Notes: generated by a model not told the origin, from the letters alone. 64,000 nt of DNA from Neobacillus notoginsengisoli (GCF_003515685.1 NZ_QWEG01000011.1:62001-126000); one strand, 5' to 3'. Counted from the stretch's first letter, positions 32,117-41,931 are shown. Numbers and translations are program-made.

Positions 32117-34936
32117 TTATGTTCTCCTCTTCTTCGCTTCAAGGAGCCGTTGCATCCGGTCCTGTTTCTCCTCGGCAGTCAATTCTTTAGGAACAGCATG
32201 CTTTTGTTCAACCGTTACTTTGTCCCTTTTTCCCGTAGAGACCCCCGTTAGTGGTTCTTTCCTTTTGGGAACAACTTTGGCATTTTCCGCGGCATTTAGT
32301 TCCACCGCTTTAGCCAGACGGTTTCGCTCAGCCCTTTCTTTTGCGCCGGCAAGCCTGCCGAAAACAGCTTCGCCCCCAGAAGGAAGATCGCTCTCTGCCT
32401 GAAGCTTCCGTTTAGGCAACAGCCTGCCAAATACCGATATGCCTAGTCTCCTAATGAAAATTTCCAGTACTAGGACCAAAAATGCCACAAGCAGCAAATA
32501 TTCACTGATCGGCTGTTTGTCCTCCGGTTTGTATTTCAAAGGCCTGAATGCTTCTTTCGGGTCAGTAAGCTCCCTTCCTCCGTTACCTGAAACCAATTCT
32601 TTGAGAAACTCTTTATTTGTTCCTTTTAGCAAAAATTCCTCGGAATAAGGAACTGAAAAACCTGTCCGATATACTTTCATTACCCCGTTTTTCTGCATTT
32701 GCCTTGTGGATAAGTAGTACATCCCCGGTTTACCCGGATAAACCAATTGATATTTACCAGGTGAAACGAGCTTTGTATTTGCATCAATCTGCTCGCCTTT
32801 TTGCGACAATACAGCCGCTTCAATAGGAAGCGGATCTTTGCTGCTGCTCGCCAGGGAAACCACTGTATTCCCCTCTTCTTTCCCGACTGAAATTGAAAAA
32901 GGCTCACTATCGAACTGGGGCAGTGACGCTGTAATGAGCTGATTAACAAATCCCGGCCAACCCTCCCATCTTGCCCAGTCACCGGACCACTTGCCGGAAA
33001 CATCCGAAGTGAATGCGAGTGTTGAACCAAGCCCATACTGCCATTGAGCAAGGACAGGGTCATCTTTTGCACTTGAAACAGGAACTCTCGCCCGGTCCTT
33101 CGGGGTGACAGCAATGTACGCATTCATTTGTGGAACGCCCTTTGAAAACCGGGATGACCATTCAGGATAAGGCGCAATAATAGGATAAAACGGATTATCT
33201 TCAATGTATGTCCTCGTTGTCATGACGGTTTCCCTCGATAAAACACTTGGGATGACAGAAGCATCGGCAACATCATAGAATCGGCCGCTGCCCATTTCCG
33301 CGAGGTCCTCAAGGAGAGCCCGGTCTGCGTCACTGCCGAGCGCAACAGTTGAAAGAGTAATATTTTTTGCTTTTCCGTCCTCTATTAATTTTTCATAGTC
33401 CCCTCCAGTGGCCGACTGTCCGTCTGTAAGAAGGATAATATGTTTCCGCTGCAGTTTTAATTCACGCAGCTCCTCATAGGCTTTTTCAAGGGAAGGATAT
33501 ATATTCGTTCCTCCGCCAACCGAAACGGAGCGGATTTTTTTGATGACTTCTTTTTTGTTTTTCATTGGGGCCGTTTCGACAATGACCCAGGGACGGTCAT
33601 CGAACGCAATAAAACCCAGGGTGTCTTCCTCCCGGAGCAATTCGACTGAGCGAGCCGCTGCCTCTTTTGCTAGGGTGAATTTGTTCCCGCTCATGCTCCC
33701 GGACCGGTCAATGACGATAACAAGGCCAAGGGAAGGCATCTCGTTCTTTCCTTTAATATCCATATCAACGGGCAGAAGTTTTTCTATTGGCGTTTTGAAA
33801 TAGCCTCCGAGGCCAAAGCTGTCCTCCCCGCCTGTCATCACAAAACCTGTTCCAAATTCCCGGACTGCTTTTTCGATCAATTCCATTTGTCCCTCAGTGA
33901 CTCGATGGCCGGATACATTATTAAAAACAATCGATTCGTACCGAAGATACCCGCCAAGAGCAGTCGGAAGTTTTTCCGGGGCCAATAAGTCGACAACAAG
34001 GCCCGACCCCTTTAAAATTCCCGGGAGCGGGCTCTCTGTGTTCCCTTCAACAACGAGAACCCTTGGGGTACCCTTTACTGTCGATACCGCATGGAGTGAA
34101 TTGTTTTCAATATGGGCATCTCCGGCATTGACCAGTTCCGCCTTGTAGACAGCAAGGCCCGGTTCGGCTGCCTTATGTGTGAAGGTAAAAACATTATCTC
34201 CTTCTTTGACATTTACCTTTTGCCGTAAAATATCTTTGTCATTCACCGATAACCTGATTGTTGCATTGACCGCCGTGTTGCTGGAAACTGTGACACTTAC
34301 AGAAGTCTCCTCCCCTTCATAGAGAGAGGGGGGAACTTTTAGTGAAGTGACAGCAGCATCCATCAGGCTCACATGCTTCAGCGGGACGTAATCGATTTCA
34401 AGATTCCTATTTTTCAATAGACGCGCCGCGGACAGCGCATCTCCAGTTGTATGATTGCCGTCCGTAAGAAGGACGATCCTTCCGCCTTTCCCGCCCGGAA
34501 TAAGTGAGGAGGCAAATTGCAGGCCTGATGCGATATCTGTTTCAGACTGATCAAGCTGTCCGCTGAATTGTTCGGGTATATTCCCGCTGCCTGACAACGA
34601 GCCTTCCATCTGCGTCCCATTTGCGAAGGAGGCAATCGCATACTTTTGTTCAGCCTTTTTCCCTTTCACAGCCTCGCTAATCCAGTCTAGTATTTCCTCC
34701 TCGGACTTCTCGACGCTTTTGGACCGGTCGGCTAGGAAAACGACTGTTTCTGTCTTTACCGGGAGCAGAAGCTGGGGAACGGCCAGTGCGAAAATGATTA
34801 GTAGGTAAACGATGCTCCGGAGTAGGCCGACCACCTTTTTCTCTACCGTGCCTGCCCGCCTGAAATACAAATACATTAGGAAGGCCCCCGGGAGGGCTAA
34901 GGCGAACATCAATGGATATTTAACGTCCAAACCCAC
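32117..34936 (-). CDS. Membrane protein with two vWA domains and a glutamine-amidotransferase-like fold
   Basis: Last gene of the eight-gene operon, 939 aa. Two N-terminal membrane segments (about 8-25, 38-60) precede a vWA-like domain with MIDAS DRSKS (D70, S72, S74) and LLTDG (158-160). A class I amidotransferase-like segment follows (about 290-395, including FVMTGGEDSFGLGGY). A second, canonical vWA has DRSGS (D410, S412, S414), T477 and D505. A C-terminal membrane segment (about 812-828) leads to a 110-residue basic cytoplasmic tail. This layout implies large surface-exposed metal-dependent adhesion domains. Its start overlaps the preceding gene by 17 nt. Family members are mostly uncharacterised; a role in assembling or stabilising envelope complexes is inference. 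Confidence 0.88.
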   Translation of the reverse strand: MGLDVKYPLMFALALPGAFLMYLYFRRAGTVEKKVVGLLRSIVYLLIIFALAVPQLLLPVKTETVVFLADRSKSVEKSEEEILDWISEAVKGKKAEQKYAIASFANGTQMEGSLSGSGNIPEQFSGQLDQSETDIASGLQFASSLIPGGKGGRIVLLTDGNHTTGDALSAARLLKNRNLEIDYVPLKHVSLMDAAVTSLKVPPSLYEGEETSVSVTVSSNTAVNATIRLSVNDKDILRQKVNVKEGDNVFTFTHKAAEPGLAVYKAELVNAGDAHIENNSLHAVSTVKGTPRVLVVEGNTESPLPGILKGSGLVVDLLAPEKLPTALGGYLRYESIVFNNVSGHRVTEGQMELIEKAVREFGTGFVMTGGEDSFGLGGYFKTPIEKLLPVDMDIKGKNEMPSLGLVIVIDRSGSMSGNKFTLAKEAAARSVELLREEDTLGFIAFDDRPWVIVETAPMKNKKEVIKKIRSVSVGGGTNIYPSLEKAYEELRELKLQRKHIILLTDGQSATGGDYEKLIEDGKAKNITLSTVALGSDADRALLEDLAEMGSGRFYDVADASVIPSVLSRETVMTTRTYIEDNPFYPIIAPYPEWSSRFSKGVPQMNAYIAVTPKDRARVPVSSAKDDPVLAQWQYGLGSTLAFTSDVSGKWSGDWARWEGWPGFVNQLITASLPQFDSEPFSISVGKEEGNTVVSLASSSKDPLPIEAAVLSQKGEQIDANTKLVSPGKYQLVYPGKPGMYYLSTRQMQKNGVMKVYRTGFSVPYSEEFLLKGTNKEFLKELVSGNGGRELTDPKEAFRPLKYKPEDKQPISEYLLLVAFLVLVLEIFIRRLGISVFGRLLPKRKLQAESDLPSGGEAVFGRLAGAKERAERNRLAKAVELNAAENAKVVPKRKEPLTGVSTGKRDKVTVEQKHAVPKELTAEEKQDRMQRLLEAKKRRT

Positions 34937-36689
34937 GCCTGTACACCTCCCATTCTATCCATAAAACCGCCAGGGCAAGGATGCCTGAAAGGAGCCAGAA
35001 TGTCTCATTTTCCTTTATCCCCTTTTCCTGGCTTTCGATCGAACCTTTGTTTAAAACAAACGATTCCGAATGGGAAGGAGTTTTCTCGCGGTCATCCAGA
35101 ATTACAGAAAAATAGTCAATCCGGTTTCCGGCCGATGCCTGATAGATTCCCGGGGTGAAGGGAGCCTTGAAGTTTTCTTTTGCCGGATTGAAATCCCCAA
35201 GATTATTTCCTTTCACATCGAACACCTCAACCTTCCCTTCAGGAGCATCCATATTGAGCCATTTTTCCTCCCCTGGCTGAAAGTAACCTAAAAACCCTGA
35301 CTGCTGTGACAGCCAATGGTAGCTATTGTATAAGAAGATTGGAAACCCCGGCTGAAGCGGCCAATCAGAGTCCTCTATTGCAAAATTGATTGCAATGGCC
35401 GGCTGCCCCTTTAAGAACCCTGATTGGATTAATGGATGCCCTCCACTTTCGGCTACGGTTTCCAAATCCTCACTAAAAGGTTCGGAAGTGCTTTGAATAT
35501 ACGTTTTTTCAAACTCTGTATATTCAAGCAGCGGTGATTGATAAGTCTTCACCTGTTCTGTTACTGTAATCTTTTTCGTTTTTTGCTTTTTCACAAGTAA
35601 AACCGGCAAATTCGGCAGACGATCAGGCACTTCGCCTTCAAAAAGGAGGATCCCTTCGTTCATTGACTCGTAGTCGTTATTTAGTTGATAGCTTTCAATC
35701 CCGATGGATCTTAACCCTTTTAGCAAAAATGGGTTTACATCTCCGATTGCAAAAACAGGAGGTTCGGCGGGTGCCAGCACTGCTGCGGCCTCATTGTCTG
35801 CCTGATATCCGTCATCAGCGGTCACTTCGGCAATATAATACCGATGCTCCTGCAGGACTGGGATATCAATAATCTCCTGAGCTCCAGGCTTTATGGCTAC
35901 CTTCTCCTCAAACAACACTTCCCCCTCGCTCTTGACACGGAAAATCGTCTCCCTTTCTTCCTTGCCCTGGTTTTCCACTACAGCCGCCGCGGAAATCGAT
36001 TGATCCATCCTGGCGACCCCGAACGAGAGAAGAGCCAGATTCTCAATGGCTTTGCCCGTATTATGTACCTGGATAAACTGCTTACCGGCAAATGATTGGA
36101 TGTCTTCTTTCGTTGCGGAGTCAGAAAATATATGTATCGCAGTACTTTTCCCACCGGACATGGAGACCGCCAGCTTTACTGCTTCTTCAATATTGTCATG
36201 TTCATAGGTAAGACCAAGGGAGTTGATTGCCCGTTTAACAGGTCCTTTCGCTGACTCCCTGTTAAGAACGACTTCAGGCCTCTGCCCGGCGGTAATTATC
36301 GTCACTTCCTGATTCTCAATTTTTTCCGATATTTCCAACATGTCTTTTTTTGCAAAATTGAACTTCGTCTCACCTTCATTTACCGCAGACATTGTCGCAG
36401 ATGAATCCACGATGAAAATCAGATGTTCCCCCGCTATTCCTTCACTTTGCCAGATAGGCTTTACAAGGGCGAGCATCAATAGCAAAAGCGCGGCAATCTG
36501 GAGCCAAAAGATAAGATTATGCTGAAGTTTCTTCAGCCATGGAGATGCCTGCCATTCATTCATTACCTGTGTCCATAAAAGATTGGAAGGATTTAGAACG
36601 GTTTTATACTGTTTCCGGAAAAAATAGAGGAGAATGATAAAAGCGATCAGGCTTGCAAGAAAGAAATAGGCAGGATTGGCAAAGTGCAT
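34920..36689 (-). CDS. BatA-like membrane protein with vWA domain
   Basis: 589 aa. The N-terminus is the aerotolerance-regulator (BatA) type: TM1 about 9-25, a conserved LNPSNLLW linker, TM2 about 57-78. It is followed by a vWA domain whose MIDAS reads DSSAT (D95, S97, T99, with Thr in place of the last Ser) and IFSDS near 190. A beta-rich middle and an amidotransferase-like part follow, with one C-terminal membrane helix (about 562-580). It overlaps the next gene by 17 nt and lies 11 nt after the DUF58 gene. Function unknown; probably binds a partner at the outer membrane face. Confidence 0.85.
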   Translation of the reverse strand: MHFANPAYFFLASLIAFIILLYFFRKQYKTVLNPSNLLWTQVMNEWQASPWLKKLQHNLIFWLQIAALLLLMLALVKPIWQSEGIAGEHLIFIVDSSATMSAVNEGETKFNFAKKDMLEISEKIENQEVTIITAGQRPEVVLNRESAKGPVKRAINSLGLTYEHDNIEEAVKLAVSMSGGKSTAIHIFSDSATKEDIQSFAGKQFIQVHNTGKAIENLALLSFGVARMDQSISAAAVVENQGKEERETIFRVKSEGEVLFEEKVAIKPGAQEIIDIPVLQEHRYYIAEVTADDGYQADNEAAAVLAPAEPPVFAIGDVNPFLLKGLRSIGIESYQLNNDYESMNEGILLFEGEVPDRLPNLPVLLVKKQKTKKITVTEQVKTYQSPLLEYTEFEKTYIQSTSEPFSEDLETVAESGGHPLIQSGFLKGQPAIAINFAIEDSDWPLQPGFPIFLYNSYHWLSQQSGFLGYFQPGEEKWLNMDAPEGKVEVFDVKGNNLGDFNPAKENFKAPFTPGIYQASAGNRIDYFSVILDDREKTPSHSESFVLNKGSIESQEKGIKENETFWLLSGILALAVLWIEWEVYRRGFGR

Positions 36690-36700
36690 ATCAGTTCACC

Positions 36701-37570
36701 TCATTCCAGCACTTTTTTGGCCGTGCAAGTATGGAAAATAAATTGTTGTAAATCGTCGGCATCCGTAACGGTGATATAGGTAAAACCGTATTTCCTGCAC
36801 AAGTCTTCAAGTCTGCCATTATGGCTATCAAGCCTTTTTTGATAAAGTTTTATGACATTTTCGTGCATGCTGACATTGACGGATTGCCCCGTTTCACTAT
36901 CTATTAACATTAAGTCCCCTGTTTTTTCAGGAAAAACCTCCTCACGTGACAATACTTGAATAAGTTTTCCTTCAATCCTTAACCCTGCAAGCTTCCGGAA
37001 CAGCGCTTCGAAACCTTCAAGACTCTCCATACCATCCGTAATCAGGATTGCCGTCTGCGTATGTTTTAGGCTTTCCTTGAGGATGCTTTCAGTAAAGGAT
37101 TCCGGCTTATCCGAGCCGGAGACTGAAAGGATGCTATTAAAAACATTTTTTGCATAAACAGTTCCTTTACGGGTTATTTTCCCGGCGGCCGAAGCCGAGA
37201 CAGGTATGAACGTCAGCCGGTCATCTCCGTTTAATGCAATATAGGCTAAGGCAGCGGCAATTTCCTTTGCCCGAACCCATTTCGTGTCTAACGCCTGCAT
37301 GGATAGGGTAGCATCGAGCAAAATAGCGGCATGGATTTCCTGTTCATCTAGGAATCTTTTAATATAGTGCTTTTGGGTCCTGCCGTAAATATTCCAGTCA
37401 ATCAGGCGGATATCATCACCGGGCTGATAGGAACGAAAGTCAGAAAACTCCAAAGAAGTTCCTGCCTTTCCCGCACGCCGCGATCCTTTTTGGGTTCCAC
37501 GCCTCCGAGTCTTGACATAAAGCTTCCTCCGGTGCAGCCTGCCAAGCATCATTTCATGACCGCTCCTCAT
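36701..37570 (-). CDS. DUF58 domain protein (vWA-like)
   Basis: 289 aa, soluble. It carries the DUF58 signature SLEFSDFRSYQPGDDIRLID followed by WNIYGRT (residues 39-64), and a vWA-type fold with D86, T88, S90 (DATLS) and AILITDG. DUF58 proteins are nearly always encoded next to a MoxR ATPase and are thought to be its cytoplasmic adaptor. Its start overlaps the MoxR stop as ATGA. Confidence 0.9.
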   Translation of the reverse strand: MRSGHEMMLGRLHRRKLYVKTRRRGTQKGSRRAGKAGTSLEFSDFRSYQPGDDIRLIDWNIYGRTQKHYIKRFLDEQEIHAAILLDATLSMQALDTKWVRAKEIAAALAYIALNGDDRLTFIPVSASAAGKITRKGTVYAKNVFNSILSVSGSDKPESFTESILKESLKHTQTAILITDGMESLEGFEALFRKLAGLRIEGKLIQVLSREEVFPEKTGDLMLIDSETGQSVNVSMHENVIKLYQKRLDSHNGRLEDLCRKYGFTYITVTDADDLQQFIFHTCTAKKVLE

Positions 37571-38574
37571 TTCGCTTCAGCACCTTGCCTGGTGGATTCA
37601 AGAATGTCTGTAATAATTTCATCCGTTGAAATCCCGCGCGCTTCCCCTTCAAAATTCATGAGCAGCCTATGGCGAAGTACCGGGATTGCACACTTTTTCA
37701 AATCTCCAGTAGATATATGGTAGCGCCCTGCAAACAGAGCCCTGGCTTTAGCCATTTGCAGCAGGCTCTGCAGACCCCTCGGGCCACTCCCATACTGGAC
37801 ATAATTCCTGACAACTTCAGGGGCGCCCTCATTTTCAGGATGGGTCCGCGTAATAATGGATACGGCCAAATCAAGCATCTCTTCCGAAACAAGAATTTCT
37901 CTGGCTAGCTGCTGGAGGGTTAAAACCTCTTTCGCCGATACTACTTGCTTTAGAACTGGAAATTCTGTTCCTGTTGTCCGTCTCGCAATTTCTTTTAATT
38001 CTGTTGCGGTCGGGTAGCTGACAAGGATTTTACAGATAAAGCGGTCCATTTGCGCTTCAGGCAGCGGATAAGTCCCTTCCATATCGATAGGGTTTTGGGT
38101 CGCCAGGACAAAAAACGGCTTATCTAACTCTCTTGTGCTTCCCATAACCGTCACAGTTCGTTCAGCCATTGCTTCCAAGAGGGCACTTTGGGTCTTAGGG
38201 GTTGCCCTGTTTATTTCATCAGCCAAGACAATATTGGAAAAAACAGGCCCCTCATGAAAAGTGAATTCCTGCCTGCCATCTGATCCTGGTTGGAGGAGCA
38301 TCGTACCGGTAATATCGGACGGCATTAAATCCGGAGTGAATTGAATCCTGTTAAAGGATTGGTCAATGCACTCAGCAATCGTCCTGACCATCATCGTCTT
38401 TCCTAGCCCAGGCAGGCCTTCCAATAGAGAATGTCCGCCGGAAATGATGCACCAAAGAACTTGTTCAATCACTTCATCTTGGCCAACGATGAATTTTTTT
38501 ATTTCCTGCCTGACCATTTCCAGTTGATTGGCCGCAGAACGGAACTGATTTTCTTTATCTTTTAAAGCATCCAT
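37567..38574 (-). CDS. MoxR-family AAA+ ATPase
   Basis: 335-residue AAA+ ATPase. Walker A is GLPGLGKT (53-60) and Walker B is IVLADEINRATPKTQSALLEAM (near 110-130, split here as VLADEIN and ATPKTQSALLEAM). Sensor region ATQNPIDMEGTYPLPEAQMDRF is the MoxR hallmark (ATQNP and PLPEAQMDRF). MoxR proteins act as chaperone-like motors with vWA partners in metal insertion or complex assembly. Four nt after the coiled-coil membrane protein and coupled to DUF58; it would be the energy source of the operon's vWA proteins. Confidence 0.94.
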   Translation of the reverse strand: MDALKDKENQFRSAANQLEMVRQEIKKFIVGQDEVIEQVLWCIISGGHSLLEGLPGLGKTMMVRTIAECIDQSFNRIQFTPDLMPSDITGTMLLQPGSDGRQEFTFHEGPVFSNIVLADEINRATPKTQSALLEAMAERTVTVMGSTRELDKPFFVLATQNPIDMEGTYPLPEAQMDRFICKILVSYPTATELKEIARRTTGTEFPVLKQVVSAKEVLTLQQLAREILVSEEMLDLAVSIITRTHPENEGAPEVVRNYVQYGSGPRGLQSLLQMAKARALFAGRYHISTGDLKKCAIPVLRHRLLMNFEGEARGISTDEIITDILESTRQGAEAK

Positions 38575-38578
38575 AGAA

Positions 38579-40156
38579 TCACTCCTTGTTAGGGTTAAGA
38601 TCCGAAAAGTAATTTTTTACGATATTTTCAAGTCCGCCGGGTAGCTTTCTTCGATCAAGGCTGTTCCGGTAAGAGGCTGCATAGTCATTGTAGACCTGTT
38701 CGTACGGCCTAATCGTCCCTTTGAGAACCGGCCCGTCACTTTCAAATTGCTCGCGGGGGCCTCCTTCGCCGAGCCCCCCGGAATCGGTCTCAACATTTGT
38801 TTTTCCTTCGGTTATTTCCGGAATCGTCAGGAACTCCCTTGATCCTTGCCCCAATCCCGCTCCAGCGCCAGTTCCACCATTTCCTTGACCATTGCCTTGC
38901 CCGCTTCCTTGCCCGCTTCCTTGGCCGTTCTCCTGGCCTTCACCTTGTCCGCTGCCAGAGCTGTTTCCGCCGGCAGCGCCATTTTGCGGCTGGTTGCCGG
39001 GCTGAGAACCAGGATTGCCAGCATTTCCCGATGGAGGCTTGCCTCCGGATTTTCCAGAAGAGTTTTGTCCCGGCTGGTTTCCTCCAGAAGAACCCATCGC
39101 TATTTGACTCGGCGGCAGCCCGTTGGAAGCCATGAGTTTTTGCATCGCCTTCCCTACATTCGTGACAGAATTTTGCGCGGAAGCAAGCTGTTTCATTTTT
39201 TCGTCGGACTTCATTGCTTCTTCGAGCTTCTTGCGAAGGCTGTCGAGCTGTTCCGCCGAAAGTTCCGTTTCTTGACCGGTCAGATTCTTTAAAGCCTGAT
39301 TCTGGGAATCTGTCAAACTGCTACGGCTTTTGTTCAGCTCCCCGAGCTCATTGACCGCCTTTTCAATATCTTTCTGGTCGATTGCGGCCGCCAGCTTTTC
39401 GAGCCCCGCTTTTTCCAGCTCATCTGCCAGCTTCGCCAGTTCATTCCCTTTTTCAGCTTCTTTTAATTCTTTTAGCGCGAGTTCTTTTTTCTTTTTATCC
39501 ATCATTTTTAATGCTTCTTCGGGAGACTTTGCTTTTGCAAGTTCCTTTTTAAGTTCCTCCAGAGCCTTCTTAGCAGAAGGATCTTTTTCTTGTGCTATCT
39601 TCTTTTTAAGGGACTTTTCGGTTTTCTTCACTACCTCCAGCTCGGTCTCTCGTTTTTCGGAAAGTTCCATTTTTTTTGTTGGTACTAAATCCGACAGAAA
39701 ACCAAATGCAAGAAAGAGTAGCCCGATGGCAATCCATTTTGTTAAAGGATATTTATTTTTCCGGTTAAGGACAGCACTCTCTTCTCTTTTCATATACGAA
39801 ACAGTTTCAGCCAACTGAAGCCTTTGCACAATTCCATCCTTATTGTAAAAGGAAAAAGCGGAAATCACCCTGTCTTCTGGAACATATCGATTATAAAGAT
39901 TCGCTGCTTCCTTGAAGTCGGGCCAACTCCGGAAAGCCCATATGAAAGAGATGGCCAGGGCAACGGCCGCACTGAAAAGAGCGGCCTGGTGATAATATGG
40001 AAAAACGATTATTCGGGCTAAAAGGAGTATGCATAGGGCAGCTCCCCCAGCCCCCGCAATTCCATATTGAAAGCATTGCCAAGCCCAATTCAACCGGATT
40101 TGCTTCAAGACAGATGAGAGGAGCTTTAGGAATTGCTGTTGATCATCCATTTCCAT
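38579..40156 (-). CDS. Membrane-anchored coiled-coil protein with Gly/Gln/Asn-rich linker
   Basis: 525 aa. Two membrane segments near the N-terminus (about 29-50, 58-75) and a third at about 141-157 are followed by a long Lys/Glu-rich coiled coil (about 160-350). A low-complexity stretch (about 360-445) is built from GSGQ/GNGQ units. A conserved C-terminal segment follows, with IRPYEQVYNDYAASYRNSL and LENIVKNYFSDL. The same C-terminal pattern occurs in other MoxR-associated membrane proteins. I do not recognise a defined function; it may be the membrane scaffold or substrate of the MoxR motor. Confidence 0.85.
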   Translation of the reverse strand: MEMDDQQQFLKLLSSVLKQIRLNWAWQCFQYGIAGAGGAALCILLLARIIVFPYYHQAALFSAAVALAISFIWAFRSWPDFKEAANLYNRYVPEDRVISAFSFYNKDGIVQRLQLAETVSYMKREESAVLNRKNKYPLTKWIAIGLLFLAFGFLSDLVPTKKMELSEKRETELEVVKKTEKSLKKKIAQEKDPSAKKALEELKKELAKAKSPEEALKMMDKKKKELALKELKEAEKGNELAKLADELEKAGLEKLAAAIDQKDIEKAVNELGELNKSRSSLTDSQNQALKNLTGQETELSAEQLDSLRKKLEEAMKSDEKMKQLASAQNSVTNVGKAMQKLMASNGLPPSQIAMGSSGGNQPGQNSSGKSGGKPPSGNAGNPGSQPGNQPQNGAAGGNSSGSGQGEGQENGQGSGQGSGQGNGQGNGGTGAGAGLGQGSREFLTIPEITEGKTNVETDSGGLGEGGPREQFESDGPVLKGTIRPYEQVYNDYAASYRNSLDRRKLPGGLENIVKNYFSDLNPNKE

Positions 40157-40171
40157 TCACCCTTCGCAAAA

Positions 40172-40999
40172 TTATTTTGTTGCTGCTCTCGGCCTCAATC
40201 TCCTAATACTTACAGCCAATGCAACAGAAAATAGGATACCATAAACAATCAGCTGGCTTGCCCACAGCGGGAACAAGATCCCTGTCTGCCTGTTAATTTC
40301 TTGTACGAGAGAAGGTTCCAGAAATCCCATTAAAACAATAAACGGATTCAATATCGCAATAAAGTATGGTACCGGTGAAGACCCCGGCATGAGCCCACCG
40401 AACTCCATCGATACAACGAACAGGAATGCCGTTCCTCCTGCGAAAAATAAGGCTGTTCCATATGTTGTAATCATTGAAATGATCGTTCTTCTGATGAGTG
40501 TGGAAAACAGAACTCCGAAACTTCCAAATACGAAAATAATGAGGATATAGTAGCCGAGTACCGTCAGAACCTGGAGGGGTGAAATGCCGCCGAATAAGAA
40601 CACGATACTGTAGATTGGCATACTCGCGACAATCATTAACAGCAGGAAGGAAACAGAAGAAATTAGCTTCCCAATAATAATCCCTGCCGAAGTCTGTGTC
40701 GTAGTCAAAAGGATATTCAGTGTTTGTTTTTCCCTTTCTCCACTAATCACTCCGGCCGTCAGCCCCGGTGTGACAAACAGAATTAGTCCCAGCTGGATAA
40801 ATGAGAGGACCATAAACATAATCCTGCTTTCCTCAGGACGGAAATAATTGGTTCCATAAGATTGTGATTGAATAAAGATAAAACCGACTATAATGATCGA
40901 TAAGGCAATCAGGTAAAACATCAGCCCCAGGAAACTTTTAAAGGAGCGGAACCGTAACTTGAATTCCTTGTTCATTACTGGATTCATCAACAGTTTCAT
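40172..40999 (-). CDS. ABC-2 type transporter permease
   Basis: 275 aa with about six membrane helices (near 25-47, 58-84, 105-135, 145-165, 175-200, 250-268). It has the ABC-2 family pattern of a large first loop and the stretch GLTAGVISGEREKQTLNILLTT between helices 2 and 3. Its start overlaps the ATPase stop as ATGA, so the two form one exporter. Substrate unknown. ABC-2 systems typically export lipids, polysaccharides or drugs, or act with auxiliary surface proteins. Confidence 0.93.
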   Translation of the reverse strand: MKLLMNPVMNKEFKLRFRSFKSFLGLMFYLIALSIIIVGFIFIQSQSYGTNYFRPEESRIMFMVLSFIQLGLILFVTPGLTAGVISGEREKQTLNILLTTTQTSAGIIIGKLISSVSFLLLMIVASMPIYSIVFLFGGISPLQVLTVLGYYILIIFVFGSFGVLFSTLIRRTIISMITTYGTALFFAGGTAFLFVVSMEFGGLMPGSSPVPYFIAILNPFIVLMGFLEPSLVQEINRQTGILFPLWASQLIVYGILFSVALAVSIRRLRPRAATK

Positions 41000-41931
41000 G
41001 AAAGCTCCACTCCTTTCGTAATTTCCATGAACACATCTTCAAGATTTGTCTCTGTTTCTGAAAAGCTGAAAATCTTAATTTTTGCAAGAAGTGCGTTATG
41101 AAGAAGGCTGAACTGTTCCTCCTCATTGCCGCTGAATACAAACTGTATGCCAGAGCCGTCATTCCGCTTTTCAAGTTGACTGACTAGATGGTGATCCTCG
41201 AAATAGGCAACAGCCTCATTTAAGCTTCCCCAAACTTTTACAGTGATAAGCTTTTCACCTGCTAGCCTCTGCTGTATCTCTGCAACTGATCCTTGCGCAA
41301 CAAGTCTGCCTTGGTCAATGATGCCAATTGTGTCGCACATTTCAGCAAGCTCGGGCAAAATATGGGAGGAAATCAGGATCGTTTTCCCCATATATTTCAG
41401 TTCTTTCAGTATTTCCCGCATTTCGACCCTTGCTCTGGGGTCCAGCCCTGAAGCCGGCTCATCAAGAATAAGAACTTCAGGATCATGGATCAATGACCTA
41501 GCGAGACAAAGCCTTTGCTTCATTCCGCGGGAAAGAACATCTACATACGAATCCGCCTTATTGGTTAAGTTGACAAGCTCAAGCAGCTGGGGAATAAGCT
41601 TTTCCCTTTCCCCTGTACCAATCCCGTAGCTGGCGCCATAAAAATCCAGGTATTCCACTGCTCTCAATTGATCATACACTCCGAAAAAGTCCGGCATATA
41701 CCCAATTTGGCTTCTGACTTTCGCAGGCTCTTTTGAAATATTGTATCCATTAATATAAGCTGTTCCCGAAGTGGGTGCCATCAGGGTTGCCAATATTGAG
41801 AAAGTCGTTGATTTCCCCGCTCCATTTTGGCCGACAAAGCCGAAAACCGTTCCTTTCTCTATCGTAAGGGTAAGCGAATCAAGCGCGGTGAATCTACCAT
41901 ATTTTTTTGTAAGCCCATGAATTTCAATCAT
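40996..41931 (-). CDS. ABC transporter ATP-binding protein
   Basis: 311 aa. Walker A GQNGAGKST (34-42), signature LSRGMKQR (133-140; one residue differs from LSGGQ-type), Walker B VLILDEP (153-159) and D-loop SGLD are all intact. The roughly 90-residue C-terminal extension is typical of drug/lipid-exporter ATPases. It overlaps the upstream 788-residue gene by 4 nt and the permease by 4 nt. Confidence 0.95.
   Translation of the reverse strand: MIEIHGLTKKYGRFTALDSLTLTIEKGTVFGFVGQNGAGKSTTFSILATLMAPTSGTAYINGYNISKEPAKVRSQIGYMPDFFGVYDQLRAVEYLDFYGASYGIGTGEREKLIPQLLELVNLTNKADSYVDVLSRGMKQRLCLARSLIHDPEVLILDEPASGLDPRARVEMREILKELKYMGKTILISSHILPELAEMCDTIGIIDQGRLVAQGSVAEIQQRLAGEKLITVKVWGSLNEAVAYFEDHHLVSQLEKRNDGSGIQFVFSGNEEEQFSLLHNALLAKIKIFSFSETETNLEDVFMEITKGVELS

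Noticed and set aside
38797-39292. Repetitive DNA on the plus strand as a separate gene or VNTR locus
   Set aside because: It is the codon-level repeat of the GSGQ/GNGQ linker of the minus-strand membrane protein; the plus-strand frames are shadows.
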